A DNA stretch of 64,000 nucleotides, taken from Vreelandella jeotgali Hwa (GTDB taxonomy: Bacteria > Pseudomonadota > Gammaproteobacteria > Pseudomonadales > Halomonadaceae). This document shows, one piece after another, positions 1-7,848 of the stretch. A program made the translations under genes and the position numbers. The notes under the pieces are model-generated. The model was not told the DNA's origin, did no database searches, and saw nothing but the letters and a program-made list of their open reading frames with translations. Each line of letters begins with the position of its first letter. Positions within the stretch are counted from its first letter, which is position 1. The DNA lies in assembly GCF_000334215.1 (NCBI RefSeq), contig NZ_AMQY01000018.1:93360-157359 (forward strand), given 5' to 3'.

Positions 1-448
1 GTCGGTCGCCGACAACATCATGGCCATCCTGGAAACTCGCGGGGACCTGAAGCGTCATCAGCGTCAGGCGCGCCTCGAATCGCTGCTCAACGATTTTCAT
101 ATCACCCACATCCGCGACAACCCGGGCATGAGCCTGTCCGGCGGCGAACGCCGGCGGGTGGAAATCGCCCGGTCGCTGGCGACCGAGCCTGCCTTCATCC
201 TGCTGGATGAGCCCTTCGCCGGCGTGGACCCCATTTCCGTGGGCGAAATCAAGACCATTATTCGGGCGCTGCGAGAACGCCATATCGGTGTCCTGATTAC
301 CGACCACAACGTGCGCGAAACCCTGGATATCTGCGATACCGCCTATATCGTGGGTGACGGCCGCATCATTGCCAACGGCGCCCCCGAGAGCATTCTCGAC
401 AACCAGCAGGTGCGCGATGTTTACCTGGGCAGCGACTTTCGCCTGTGA
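1..448 (+). CDS. lptB: LptB, LPS export ABC ATPase (C-terminal part, 5' end outside window)
   Basis: This is the C-terminal 148 residues of the ATPase that powers LptB2FGC, which extracts lipopolysaccharide from the inner membrane for transport to the outer membrane. The open frame enters the window at base 2 with no start codon, so the gene is cut by the window edge. Visible motifs are the ABC signature [16 protein letters not shown], Walker [14 protein letters not shown], and the H-loop in [13 protein letters not shown]. The C-terminus with YLGSDFRL is typical of LptB, as is the position directly upstream of rpoN. The stop codon (446-448) lies inside a 12-bp tandem array whose later units repeat in-frame stops. 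Confidence 0.95.
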   Translation, partial: SVADNIMAILETRGDLKRHQRQARLESLLNDFHITHIRDNPGMSLSGGERRRVEIARSLATEPAFILLDEPFAGVDPISVGEIKTIIRALRERHIGVLITDHNVRETLDICDTAYIVGDGRIIANGAPESILDNQQVRDVYLGSDFRL

Positions 449-511
449 GTCCGCCTGTGAGTCCGCCTGTGAGTCCGCCTGTGAATCCACCTGTAAACCC
501 GCCTGCGGACC
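440..511 (+). repeat. 12-bp tandem array across the lptB stop codon
   Basis: Six consecutive 12-bp units (CGCCTGTGAGTC consensus) run from 440; the first three are identical and the last three diverge. The first unit contains the lptB stop TGA. Because 12 is a multiple of three, units 2 to 4 also place TGA in the same frame and unit 5 places TAA. Unit number can therefore change without altering LptB. Confidence 0.9.
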
Positions 512-558
512 GGCATCTTTAAACCGACACCTGGGCACCACCGCTCAAAAGCCCGGCA

Positions 559-592
559 GCCCCCTGCTTGCACCATTCGGGGGCGGGTTTTA
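559..592 (+). terminator. Possible weak terminator after lptB
   Basis: GCCCCC (559-564) pairs with GGGGGC (579-584) around a 14-base loop and is followed by GGGTTTTA. The stem is short and the loop long, so termination would be partial at best. The rest of 449-634 holds the 12-bp array and no other recognisable element. Confidence 0.3.
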
Positions 593-634
593 GGGTGATT
601 TTTCAACCTTCGATGAGTGATTCCGCCGATGGCC

Positions 635-2044
635 ATGAAAGCGTCTCTTCAGCTACGCGTTGGCACTCAGCTCACCATGACGCCGCAGCTCAAGCAGGCC
701 ATTGCGCTGCTGCAGCTGTCGACGCTCGACCTGCGTCAGGAAATTCAGCAGGAACTGGACGCCAACCCCCTGCTGGAACAGGAAGACGAGTTCAGCGAAG
801 AGGCCGCGCCACGCACGCCGGAAGACCGCTGGGCCGAGCATATTCCCCGCGAGCTCACCGTGGACAGCGACTGGTCGGATACCTACCCGGACACGCCGCA
901 AACCGCCGGCAGCGAAGCGCCGGATCTTGACCGTCAGACAGCCGGCCAGAGCCTGCACGGCCACCTGCTCTGGCAGCTGGCCATGCTGGATCTTACCGCT
1001 GACGAGCATGCCATCGCCGAAACCCTGATCGACGCGGTCGATGCCAACGGCTATCTGCCGCAAACGCTCGACGACATCAGCGAAGGCTTGACCCCACCGG
1101 CAACCGGCGAAGTCAGCCCCGACGCCCGCGAGATGGAAGCGGTACTACGGCGGCTGCAGCAGTTCGAGCCCACCGGGGTATTCGCCCGCGATCTGGGCGA
1201 ATGTCTGACTCTGCAGCTGGATGCCCTGCCGGAGACGACGCCGCAGCTCATGCCGGCTCGCCGGCTGGTGCGGCAGTTTCTCACCGCGCTGGGTCGCGAT
1301 GACAGCCGCCTGCTCAAGCGCCGCCTGGGGCTCGACGATGCCGGACTCGAAAACGTGAAAAGGCTGATTCGCAGCCTGGACCCGCGCCCCGGCAACGTTT
1401 TTGACAACATCACCGGCAGCCACGTAATTCCCGATCTCATCACCTGGCGCAGCGACAGCGGCTGGCAGCTCGACCTGAATCCCGATGCCATCCCCCGACT
1501 GCGGATCCAGCCCGACTACGCTGGCCTGGTCAAACGCGCCGATAACAGCGACGACAACCGTTTTCTCAAGGACCATCTCCAGCAGGCCCGCTGGCTGATC
1601 AAGAGCCTGTCAACGCGCAATGACACCCTGCTGCGAGTCGGTCGCGAGATTGTCGCCCGCCAGCTGGATTTCCTCGACCACGGGGAAGAAGCCATGCAGC
1701 CCCTGGTGCTTGCCGATATTGCCGCCGCCGTGGAGATGCACGAGTCGACGATTTCCCGGGTCACCACGCAAAAATACCTGCATACGCCACGCGGGGTCTT
1801 CGAGCTAAAGTACTTCTTCTCGCGCCAGCTGGGCAGCACCGACGCGACCTCGCAATCCAGCACCGCCATCCGCGCGCGGATCAAGAAGCTGGTAAAACAG
1901 GAATCTCCCGACAAGCCGATTTCCGACAGCCGCCTGACCACGCTGCTCGGCGCCGAGGGGGTTCACGTCGCCCGCCGTACCGTGGCCAAATACCGCGAAG
2001 CGCTGGGTATTCCGGCCACCAGCGAACGCCGCCGCCGCCGCTAG
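635..2044 (+). CDS. rpoN: RNA polymerase sigma-54 factor
   Basis: Sigma-54 directs RNA polymerase to -24/-12 promoters that need an AAA+ enhancer-binding protein, typically for nitrogen metabolism, motility and envelope genes. The 469-residue product has the glutamine-rich region I (QLTMTPQLKQAIALLQLS near residue 10), an acidic region II, the core-binding and HTH regions, and the RpoN box ARRTVAKYR at residues 446-454. The frame is also open from GTG 617 and ATG 629; ATG 635 was chosen because MKASLQLRVGTQLTMTPQL matches the usual family N-terminus. No clear Shine-Dalgarno sequence is visible. It heads the conserved rpoN-hpf-ptsN-rapZ-ptsO cluster. Confidence 0.97.
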   Translation: MKASLQLRVGTQLTMTPQLKQAIALLQLSTLDLRQEIQQELDANPLLEQEDEFSEEAAPRTPEDRWAEHIPRELTVDSDWSDTYPDTPQTAGSEAPDLDRQTAGQSLHGHLLWQLAMLDLTADEHAIAETLIDAVDANGYLPQTLDDISEGLTPPATGEVSPDAREMEAVLRRLQQFEPTGVFARDLGECLTLQLDALPETTPQLMPARRLVRQFLTALGRDDSRLLKRRLGLDDAGLENVKRLIRSLDPRPGNVFDNITGSHVIPDLITWRSDSGWQLDLNPDAIPRLRIQPDYAGLVKRADNSDDNRFLKDHLQQARWLIKSLSTRNDTLLRVGREIVARQLDFLDHGEEAMQPLVLADIAAAVEMHESTISRVTTQKYLHTPRGVFELKYFFSRQLGSTDATSQSSTAIRARIKKLVKQESPDKPISDSRLTTLLGAEGVHVARRTVAKYREALGIPATSERRRRR

Positions 2045-2102
2045 CCAACGAAACTCGCTCCGGGGGCTTTGTTTGCCGGCCAAAAGGGTTACAATCAAAT
2101 TG

Positions 2103-2132
2103 CATCAAGTCGGATAACATCGAGTCGGATAA
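2103..2132 (+). repeat. 15-bp direct duplication in the hpf leader
   Basis: CATCAAGTCGGATAA is followed immediately by CATCGAGTCGGATAA (one mismatch). The last bases of the second copy form the start of the hpf Shine-Dalgarno sequence AAGGAG (2131-2136). Confidence 0.8.
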
Positions 2133-2143
2133 GGAGAATGTCC

Positions 2144-2452
2144 ATGCAAGTCAACATCACCGGCAAGAACCTGGAACTGACTGAAGCCTTGCGTGACTAT
2201 GTCAATGAAAAGCTCGCCCGCGTCGAGCGCCACTACGACAATATTACCACCGTGCAAGTCACCTTATCCGTGGAGAAGGAACGCCAGCACGCCGCCTGCA
2301 CCATGCACGCCGCAGGCGCCGAACTGCACGCTGAAGCGACCAGTGACGATATGTATGCCGCGATTGACGCCCTGGCGGACAAGCTCGACCGTCAGCTGGT
2401 CAAACACAAGGAAAAAGCCCAGGCGCGCGCCCAGGGCGCCGGCGCACGTTAA
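2144..2452 (+). CDS. hpf: Ribosome hibernation-promoting factor (short HPF)
   Basis: HPF binds the decoding region of the 30S subunit and promotes formation of inactive 100S ribosome dimers in stationary phase. The 102-residue product begins MQVNITGKNLELTEALRDYV and has the beta-alpha-beta-beta-beta-alpha layout of the HPF/RaiA family. It lacks the long C-terminal extension of long-form HPF, so it is the short type. ATG 2144 lies 7 bases after AAGGAG; the in-frame ATG at 2138 would be only 1 base away and is unlikely. It sits between rpoN and ptsN as in many gammaproteobacteria. Confidence 0.95.
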   Translation: MQVNITGKNLELTEALRDYVNEKLARVERHYDNITTVQVTLSVEKERQHAACTMHAAGAELHAEATSDDMYAAIDALADKLDRQLVKHKEKAQARAQGAGAR

Positions 2453-2457
2453 GCCCG

Positions 2458-2928
2458 ATGACGCTGGAAGCCATCCTCCCCCCGGAGCGGGTACTCTACG
2501 ACGTTCCCGGGGGCAGTAAAAAAAGGGTGCTGGAATTCTTCAGCACCTTCATCGCCCAGAATATTCCCAGCCTGGATAGCCAGGAAGTTTTCAGCCGCCT
2601 GATCAGCCGTGAAAAGCTCGGCAGTACGGGCATCGGTAACGGCGTGGCGATTCCCCACGCTCGCAGCCCGCATTGCCAGGCGCCCATCGCCGGCTTTCTC
2701 AAACTGGCCGAAGCCGTTGACTTCGATGCCATCGACGGCGATCCGGTGGATCTGGTGTTTGTGCTGCTGGTCCCCGAACAGGCCGATGACAACCATCTGG
2801 CACTGCTGGGTCAGGTCGCGCTGATCATGAACGACGGCGAGACCCGCACGCAGCTGCGCCGGGCACAAAGCCAGCGCGAGCTGCTCGAGCTGATTACCGC
2901 CAGCATCCGCGAGCAGCCCCGGGCCTGA
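2458..2928 (+). CDS. ptsN: Nitrogen-PTS EIIA protein
   Basis: EIIA-Ntr is the final phospho-acceptor of the regulatory PTS-Ntr chain (PtsP, then PtsO, then PtsN). Its phosphorylation state controls potassium transport, phosphate sensing and envelope stress in enterobacteria. The 156-residue protein carries the phosphorylatable histidine in GVAIPHAR (His67) within the family core GSTGIGNGVAIPHAR. It starts 5 bases after the hpf stop, which implies co-transcription and probably translational coupling. Length and motif match the family. Confidence 0.96.
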   Translation: MTLEAILPPERVLYDVPGGSKKRVLEFFSTFIAQNIPSLDSQEVFSRLISREKLGSTGIGNGVAIPHARSPHCQAPIAGFLKLAEAVDFDAIDGDPVDLVFVLLVPEQADDNHLALLGQVALIMNDGETRTQLRRAQSQRELLELITASIREQPRA

Positions 2929-2969
2929 CGTACCCCGAGCGCCGGCGCTGTCCCTCCAGGAGACATGCC

Positions 2970-3887
2970 ATGCAACTGGTCATCATCAGCGGTCGTTCCG
3001 GCTCGGGCAAATCCATTGTCCTCCAGGCGCTGGAAGATCTCGGCTATTACGCTATTGACAACCTGCCGGCCATGCTGCTGGGCTCGCTGGTGGAAGAGCT
3101 TCACGACCAGACCGGCCGCACCCACCTGGCGGTGAGCATCGATGCGCGCAACCTTCCCGGGGCGCTGGAGCGTCTGCCCGCGCTGCTCGACGACCTCAAG
3201 GCTCGCGACATCAATTTTCATGTCGTCTATCTGACCAGCGATGCGCGCATTCTGCTGGAACGCTATTCGGCCACGCGCCGTCGACATCCGCTCACCCGGG
3301 ATAGCGGTATCACGCTCGAAGAAGCCATCGCCAAGGAAGAAGACACCCTCAGCGATGTGCGCGACCTGGCAGACCTGACCATCGACACCTCGCGGCTATC
3401 GGTACACGACCTGCGCAAGCGCATCGCCGACCAGGTGGCCCACCGCCGCCGCGACCAGCTAACGCTCACCGTGGAATCGTTCGGCTACAAGCGCGGCGTT
3501 CCCCTGGATGCCGACCTGGTATTCGATGCACGCTGCCTGCCCAACCCCTATTGGGACCCGGCGCTGCGTGCGCTGACCGGGCGCGACGCCGATATCCAGG
3601 CGTTTCTGGGCAGCTATCCTATCGTCGATGACATGTGCCACGACATACACGACTGGCTGCGTCGCTGGCTGCCGGCCTATCTCAACAGCCAGCGCAGCTA
3701 TATCACCATCGCCATCGGCTGTACCGGCGGCCAGCACCGCTCGGTCTATCTGGCCGAGGAGCTGGGCCAGCGACTGCTGGATACCATCCAGGACGTTCAG
3801 GTACGCCACCGCGAGCTGTCGGTACAGTATCGCTGCTCGGCCGACGCCGACGATAACGAACGCAACAGCGCCACGAATCCGGCATAG
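2970..3887 (+). CDS. rapZ: RNase adapter protein / nucleotide-binding RapZ
   Basis: In E. coli RapZ binds the sRNA GlmZ and recruits RNase E, linking glucosamine-6-phosphate level to GlmS synthesis. The 305-residue product has the P-loop GRSGSGKS (residues 8-15), a second nucleotide-site region around LTSDARILLERY, and the conserved C-terminal stretch IGCTGGQHRSVYLAEEL that forms part of the RNA-binding domain. A Shine-Dalgarno sequence (CCAGGAGA) precedes ATG 2970. It lies between ptsN and ptsO, the usual arrangement. Whether GlmZ itself exists in this organism cannot be judged from the window. Confidence 0.96.
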   Translation: MQLVIISGRSGSGKSIVLQALEDLGYYAIDNLPAMLLGSLVEELHDQTGRTHLAVSIDARNLPGALERLPALLDDLKARDINFHVVYLTSDARILLERYSATRRRHPLTRDSGITLEEAIAKEEDTLSDVRDLADLTIDTSRLSVHDLRKRIADQVAHRRRDQLTLTVESFGYKRGVPLDADLVFDARCLPNPYWDPALRALTGRDADIQAFLGSYPIVDDMCHDIHDWLRRWLPAYLNSQRSYITIAIGCTGGQHRSVYLAEELGQRLLDTIQDVQVRHRELSVQYRCSADADDNERNSATNPA

Positions 3888-3980
3888 CAACGGCGCGCAC
3901 CCGACAACAAGCCTGACATCATCACGATGCCGCCATCGCCACGCCATCCCAGGACTTCGCTATCACGACAAGGAACCCGC

Positions 3981-4250
3981 GTGCCCTGTAAAACCCTGAC
4001 CCTGACCAACCGGCGTGGCCTCCACGCCCGCGCGGCCACCAAACTGGTTGCCTGCTGCCAGCCGTTTGCTGCCGGGGTGCATGTGTACAAGGGCAGCCAG
4101 AAGGCCGATGCGTCCAACATCATGTCGCTGCTGATACTCGCCGCGCCCCGTGGCACCGAACTGACGGTACACGCCGACGGCGAAGACGCCGACCAGGCGC
4201 TTGACGCCGTCGAAGCGCTGTTTACCGCCCGCTTTCACGAAGACGATTAG
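3981..4250 (+). CDS. ptsO: HPr-like phosphocarrier NPr
   Basis: NPr passes phosphate from PtsP to PtsN in the nitrogen PTS. The 89-residue protein has the active histidine in RGLHARAA (His15) and the conserved serine segment KADASNIMSLL (Ser45). The start is GTG 3981, with AAGGAA at 3970-3975; it gives the normal length, whereas upstream ATG 3927 would add an 18-residue tail with no family support. In E. coli, SixA dephosphorylates NPr, and sixA is also in this window (19438-19899). The gene ends the rpoN cluster and is followed by convergent pmbA. Confidence 0.94.
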   Translation: MPCKTLTLTNRRGLHARAATKLVACCQPFAAGVHVYKGSQKADASNIMSLLILAAPRGTELTVHADGEDADQALDAVEALFTARFHEDD

Positions 4251-4289
4251 ATCACTGAACCCGACCGATACCCGGCCGGTCTCAGGGGT

Positions 4290-4319
4290 TGGCCGTTCAA
4301 CGCTTGCCCGTTCAACATT
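4290..4319. repeat. 15-bp duplication between ptsO and pmbA
   Basis: TGGCCGTTCAACGCT is followed directly by TGCCCGTTCAACATT (core CCGTTCAAC conserved). It sits in the 132-base convergent gap between ptsO and pmbA. Confidence 0.65.
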
Positions 4320-4382
4320 TACCCAGCGACCCAAGCGTCGGCGTGGCGGCGGGCATTGACGATCCCGACCGCCGCGCCCGCA

Positions 4383-5723
4383 TCAGTCACCCGCCACGGT
4401 CATACCGTCAATCAGCCAGCTGCCGGTGTGAATACTGCCACGAGTATCCAGGTCGTCGCCTATGCCGATCAGGTTGGCGAACATCTGCTCCAGATTACCG
4501 GCGATGGTGAATTCCTCGACCGGATACTGCACCTTGCCGTTCTCTACCCAGAAGCCCGAAGCCCCTCGGGAATAGTCGCCGGTCACGCCGTTCACGCCCT
4601 GCCCCATGAGCTCGGTGACCCAGACGCCACGATCCATCCGCTGCAACAGTGCCTCTACCGGCTCCTGCGGCGCATCGATGCGCAGATTGCGCGCACCGCC
4701 GGCGTTGCCGGTGGTCTCCATTTCCAGCCGGCGGGCGCTGTACGCGGACAGCATGTAGCTCGCGATTGTGCCCCGATTGATAAAGCGGTTGTTGCGCGTT
4801 TGCACGCCGTCACCGTCAAACGGCGAGCTGGCCATGGCGCCGCGTTCCATGGGGCGCTCTTCCAGGCTGAACCACTGGGGAAACAACGGCGTATTCAGCC
4901 GCTCGCAAAGAAACGAGGCCTGACGATAGAGCGCCCCGCCGGCCAGCGCACCCATCAGGTGCCCGACCAGCCCGCCGGCCAACGACGGATCGAACAGCAC
5001 CGGGAAAGTCCCGGTTGCCGGGCGGCGAGCCCCCAGGCGACGCAGCGTTCTGCGCGCGGCCTCACGCCCCACCTCGGCCGGCGCGCGCAGCGCCTCGGGG
5101 TCGCGCGCCGAGGTATAGTCAAAATCCCGCTGCATGCCCTGGCCATCCTCGGCAATCAGCAGGCACGACAGCCCGTGATGGCTGCCCTTCTGTGAGCCGA
5201 CAAAGCCGTGGCTGTTGGCGTAGACACGAACCCCTTCGCCGGTAGACAGCGTCGCGCCTTCCGACTGGGTAATACCGGCCACATCGCGGCCCGCCTGCTC
5301 GCACTCCAGCGCCAGCGTTGTTGCCTCTTCGGTGGACAGCGCCCAGGGGTGATGGACATCCAGATCGGGGACGTCGCGCGCCATCAGGTCGGCATCCGCC
5401 AGCCCCGACGCGGCGTCCTCGCCGGTATAGCGAGCAATGGACAGCGCCCGCTCCACCGTCGCGCGGATGGAATCCTCACCGGCATCGGTCGACGAGGCGC
5501 TACCCTTGCGCTGCCCCACGTAGACCGTCACGGCGATGCCCTGGTCCCGGGATAGCTCCACGGTTTCGACTTCTCCCAGGCGTACGCTGACTTCCACCCC
5601 CTGATCGACGCTGGCTCCCACTTCGGCAGCGTCAGCGCCCTGGCTGACGGCCAGCGCCAGCGCCTGTTGCGCACGGGATACCAGCCGCTCCTGCTGCGCC
5701 CGGGCATCAAATGCCTGTGCCAT
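4383..5723 (-). CDS. pmbA: TldE/PmbA, non-catalytic partner of the TldD protease
   Basis: PmbA (TldE) forms a heterodimer with TldD that degrades unfolded or linear peptides and helps mature microcin B17 and degrade CcdA in E. coli. The 446-residue product matches the PmbA family over its length (SQGADAAEVGASVDQGVEVSVR near the N-terminus, RGASGFWVENG near the C-terminus) and lacks the HExxxH motif of TldD, as expected. ATG 5723 was chosen because CAGGAGG lies 5 bases upstream; the frame is open to 5756. It is divergent from darP, and its partner tldD lies 700 bases beyond darP. Confidence 0.95.
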   Translation of the reverse strand: MAQAFDARAQQERLVSRAQQALALAVSQGADAAEVGASVDQGVEVSVRLGEVETVELSRDQGIAVTVYVGQRKGSASSTDAGEDSIRATVERALSIARYTGEDAASGLADADLMARDVPDLDVHHPWALSTEEATTLALECEQAGRDVAGITQSEGATLSTGEGVRVYANSHGFVGSQKGSHHGLSCLLIAEDGQGMQRDFDYTSARDPEALRAPAEVGREAARRTLRRLGARRPATGTFPVLFDPSLAGGLVGHLMGALAGGALYRQASFLCERLNTPLFPQWFSLEERPMERGAMASSPFDGDGVQTRNNRFINRGTIASYMLSAYSARRLEMETTGNAGGARNLRIDAPQEPVEALLQRMDRGVWVTELMGQGVNGVTGDYSRGASGFWVENGKVQYPVEEFTIAGNLEQMFANLIGIGDDLDTRGSIHTGSWLIDGMTVAGD

Positions 5724-5791
5724 AATGGCCTCCTGTTGCGCTTGCCCGACCGGCAAGCCCTGTGAATTCGTGTGGTCTGAAAGACTTACGC

Positions 5792-5797
5792 TATACT
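5792..5797 (+). promoter_or_regulatory. Possible -10 element for darP
   Basis: TATACT lies 80 bases before the darP ATG in the divergent pmbA/darP gap. No good -35 hexamer sits at 16-18 bases, so this is a weak call from the -10 match alone. Confidence 0.3.
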
Positions 5798-5816
5798 GGC
5801 GCCGACTTGAACCTTC

Positions 5817-5848
5817 AACGCGTCACTCCATGAACGCGTCACCCCATG
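5817..5848 (+). repeat. 16-bp duplication in the darP leader
   Basis: AACGCGTCACTCCATG is followed by AACGCGTCACCCCATG (one mismatch), then a third, decayed copy starting AACCTGCC. It lies 30 bases before the darP start and contains short upstream ATG codons. Confidence 0.8.
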
Positions 5849-5877
5849 AACCTGCCTCTCCATAAAAGAGTATTTCC

Positions 5878-6396
5878 ATGGCAAAAAAGACTCCCGCACC
5901 GGCGGACGACTCCGCCGGCGACCGTCCCAGCAAGTCGCAGCGAAAACGCGACATGCACGAACTCCAGGCGCTGGGGGAAACCCTGATCGCCATGAAACCC
6001 GGCGAGCGTGCCCGCTTTACGCTGTCCGACGACCTGCAGCACGCCATTGACGAGACTGCGCGCATTACCTCCCGGGAAGCCCGGCGCCGACACATGCAGT
6101 ACGTTGGCAAGCTGATGCGCAAGGAAGACCTGCCCGCAATTCGGGCCGGCTTCGAGGCCATCGAGCAGGAACGGGTTCAGCGTGACCATGCCTTTCACCG
6201 GCTGGAAAAATGGCGCGACCGCCTGATCGACGAAGGCGACGATGCCGTTACCGAGTACCTGCGGGAACACCCCGACGCCGAAAGTCAGGCGCTGCGCCAG
6301 CTGGTGCGTAACGCCCGGCGCGAACGCGACCGGCAAAAACCGCCGACCAGCGCACGCAAACTGTTCAAGTACCTGCGCGACAACCGGACGCCGTAG
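5878..6396 (+). CDS. darP: Ribosome biogenesis factor DarP (YjgA, DUF615)
   Basis: DarP/YjgA binds late 50S precursors and helps maturation of the peptidyl transferase centre in E. coli. The 172-residue product is highly charged and helical, with family segments RPSKSQRKRDMHELQALGE near residue 18 and IRAGFEAIE near residue 85. ATG 5878 is the first start in the frame, with only a weak AAGAG upstream. The neighbourhood next to pmbA matches the yjgA-pmbA arrangement of enterobacteria. The stop is 12 bases from the convergent tldD stop. Confidence 0.93.
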   Translation: MAKKTPAPADDSAGDRPSKSQRKRDMHELQALGETLIAMKPGERARFTLSDDLQHAIDETARITSREARRRHMQYVGKLMRKEDLPAIRAGFEAIEQERVQRDHAFHRLEKWRDRLIDEGDDAVTEYLREHPDAESQALRQLVRNARRERDRQKPPTSARKLFKYLRDNRTP

Positions 6397-6408
6397 CGCC
6401 CGATCGAA

Positions 6409-7848
6409 TCACGACTGCGTGCCGCCGACGGTCAGCTCATCCAGCTTCATGGTGGGCTGGCCCACGCCCACGGGCACGCCCTGACCTTCCTTGCCGCACA
6501 CGCCGATGCCCGGATCCACGTCCATGTCGTGACCGATCATGGACACCTGGCCCATGGCCTCGGGGCCGTTGCCGATCAGCGTGGCGCCCTTTACCGGCGC
6601 GGTAATCACGCCGTCCTCGATGAGATAGGCCTCGCTGGCCGAGAAGACAAACTTGCCCGAGGTAATATCGACCTGGCCGCCGCCAAAACTCACCGCGTAC
6701 AGGCCACGCCTGACGCTTTTGATGATGTCATCGGGTTCGTCCTGGCCGGGCATCATCAGCGTGTTGGTCATCCGCGGCATGGGCATGTGCGCATAGGACT
6801 CGCGGCGCGCGTTGCCGGTGGGCGCCATGCCCATCAGCCGGGCGTTGAGCTTGTCCTGCATGTAGCCGGTGAGAATCCCGTCCTCGATCAGCGGCGTACG
6901 CTGCCCCGGCGTGCCCTCGTCGTCGACGCTCAGCGAACCGCGACGGTCGGCCAGAGTGGCGTCGTCGACCACGGTGACCCCCTTTGACGCCACCTGCTGC
7001 CCCATGCGGCCGGCAAACGCCGAGCTGCCCTTGCGGTTGAAATCGCCTTCCAGCCCGTGGCCCACGGCTTCATGGAGCAGAATACCCGGCCAGCCGGCGC
7101 CCAGCACAACGGGCATCTGCCCCGCCGGCGCGTCGACCGCCTCAAGGTTGACCAGCGCCTGGCGCACCGCCTCCCGGGCATAGCGCTCGGCCACACCGGC
7201 ATCGCGCAGCTGCGCCATGGAGTAGCGTCCGCCGCCGCCGGCGCTGCCGCGCTCGCGGCGGCCGTTATGGACCGCAATCACGCTGACGTTAAAACGCACC
7301 AGCGGCCGAATATCCGCCGCCAGGGTGCCGTCGCTGGCACGCACCAGCACCACCTCATGGGTCCCCGACAGCGACGCACTGACCTGGCTGACGCGCGAAT
7401 CGGCCGAACGCGCCACGCGATCGGCCAGCTTGAGCATGGCGACCTTGTCTTCGGCGCTCAGGCCGTTGAGCGGATCGATGCCCGCATAGCTCGCCGCCAC
7501 GCTCACCGGACTGACGGCCTGGCCGTGACGGCGGGTGCCGCTGCGCACAATGCCCGCAGCGGTTTTGCCGGTATCCGCCAGCGCATCGGCGCTTATCTGG
7601 TTGGAATAGGCAAAGCCGGTTTTCTCGCCGGAAAGCGCCCGCACGCCGACGCCGCCGTCGATGTTGTAGCTGGCGTCCTTGACCTCGCCGTCCTCGAGTA
7701 TCCAGCCTTCCTGCCAGGTACGTTGAAAATACAGGTCGGCATAGTCGATCCCGGCCCCCATGGCATGGGACAACCCGGTATCCAGGCTGTCCATATCCAG
7801 CCCGCCGGGGGTAAGTAACATTGAAGCTGCCTGGTCAAGCTGCGTCAT
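6409..7848 (-). CDS. tldD: Metalloprotease TldD
   Basis: TldD is the catalytic subunit of the TldD/TldE peptidase. The 479-residue product has the zinc-binding HEAVGH motif at residues 259-264 in the context [13 protein letters not shown], and the conserved C-terminal [17 protein letters not shown] and GVCGKEGQG segments. Its ATG overlaps the yhdP stop by 4 bases (ATGA), so it is translationally coupled to yhdP in an rng-yhdP-tldD operon. The gene order mreBCD-rng-yhdP-tldD is widespread in gammaproteobacteria. The gene looks intact. Confidence 0.97.
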   Translation of the reverse strand: MTQLDQAASMLLTPGGLDMDSLDTGLSHAMGAGIDYADLYFQRTWQEGWILEDGEVKDASYNIDGGVGVRALSGEKTGFAYSNQISADALADTGKTAAGIVRSGTRRHGQAVSPVSVAASYAGIDPLNGLSAEDKVAMLKLADRVARSADSRVSQVSASLSGTHEVVLVRASDGTLAADIRPLVRFNVSVIAVHNGRRERGSAGGGGRYSMAQLRDAGVAERYAREAVRQALVNLEAVDAPAGQMPVVLGAGWPGILLHEAVGHGLEGDFNRKGSSAFAGRMGQQVASKGVTVVDDATLADRRGSLSVDDEGTPGQRTPLIEDGILTGYMQDKLNARLMGMAPTGNARRESYAHMPMPRMTNTLMMPGQDEPDDIIKSVRRGLYAVSFGGGQVDITSGKFVFSASEAYLIEDGVITAPVKGATLIGNGPEAMGQVSMIGHDMDVDPGIGVCGKEGQGVPVGVGQPTMKLDELTVGGTQS

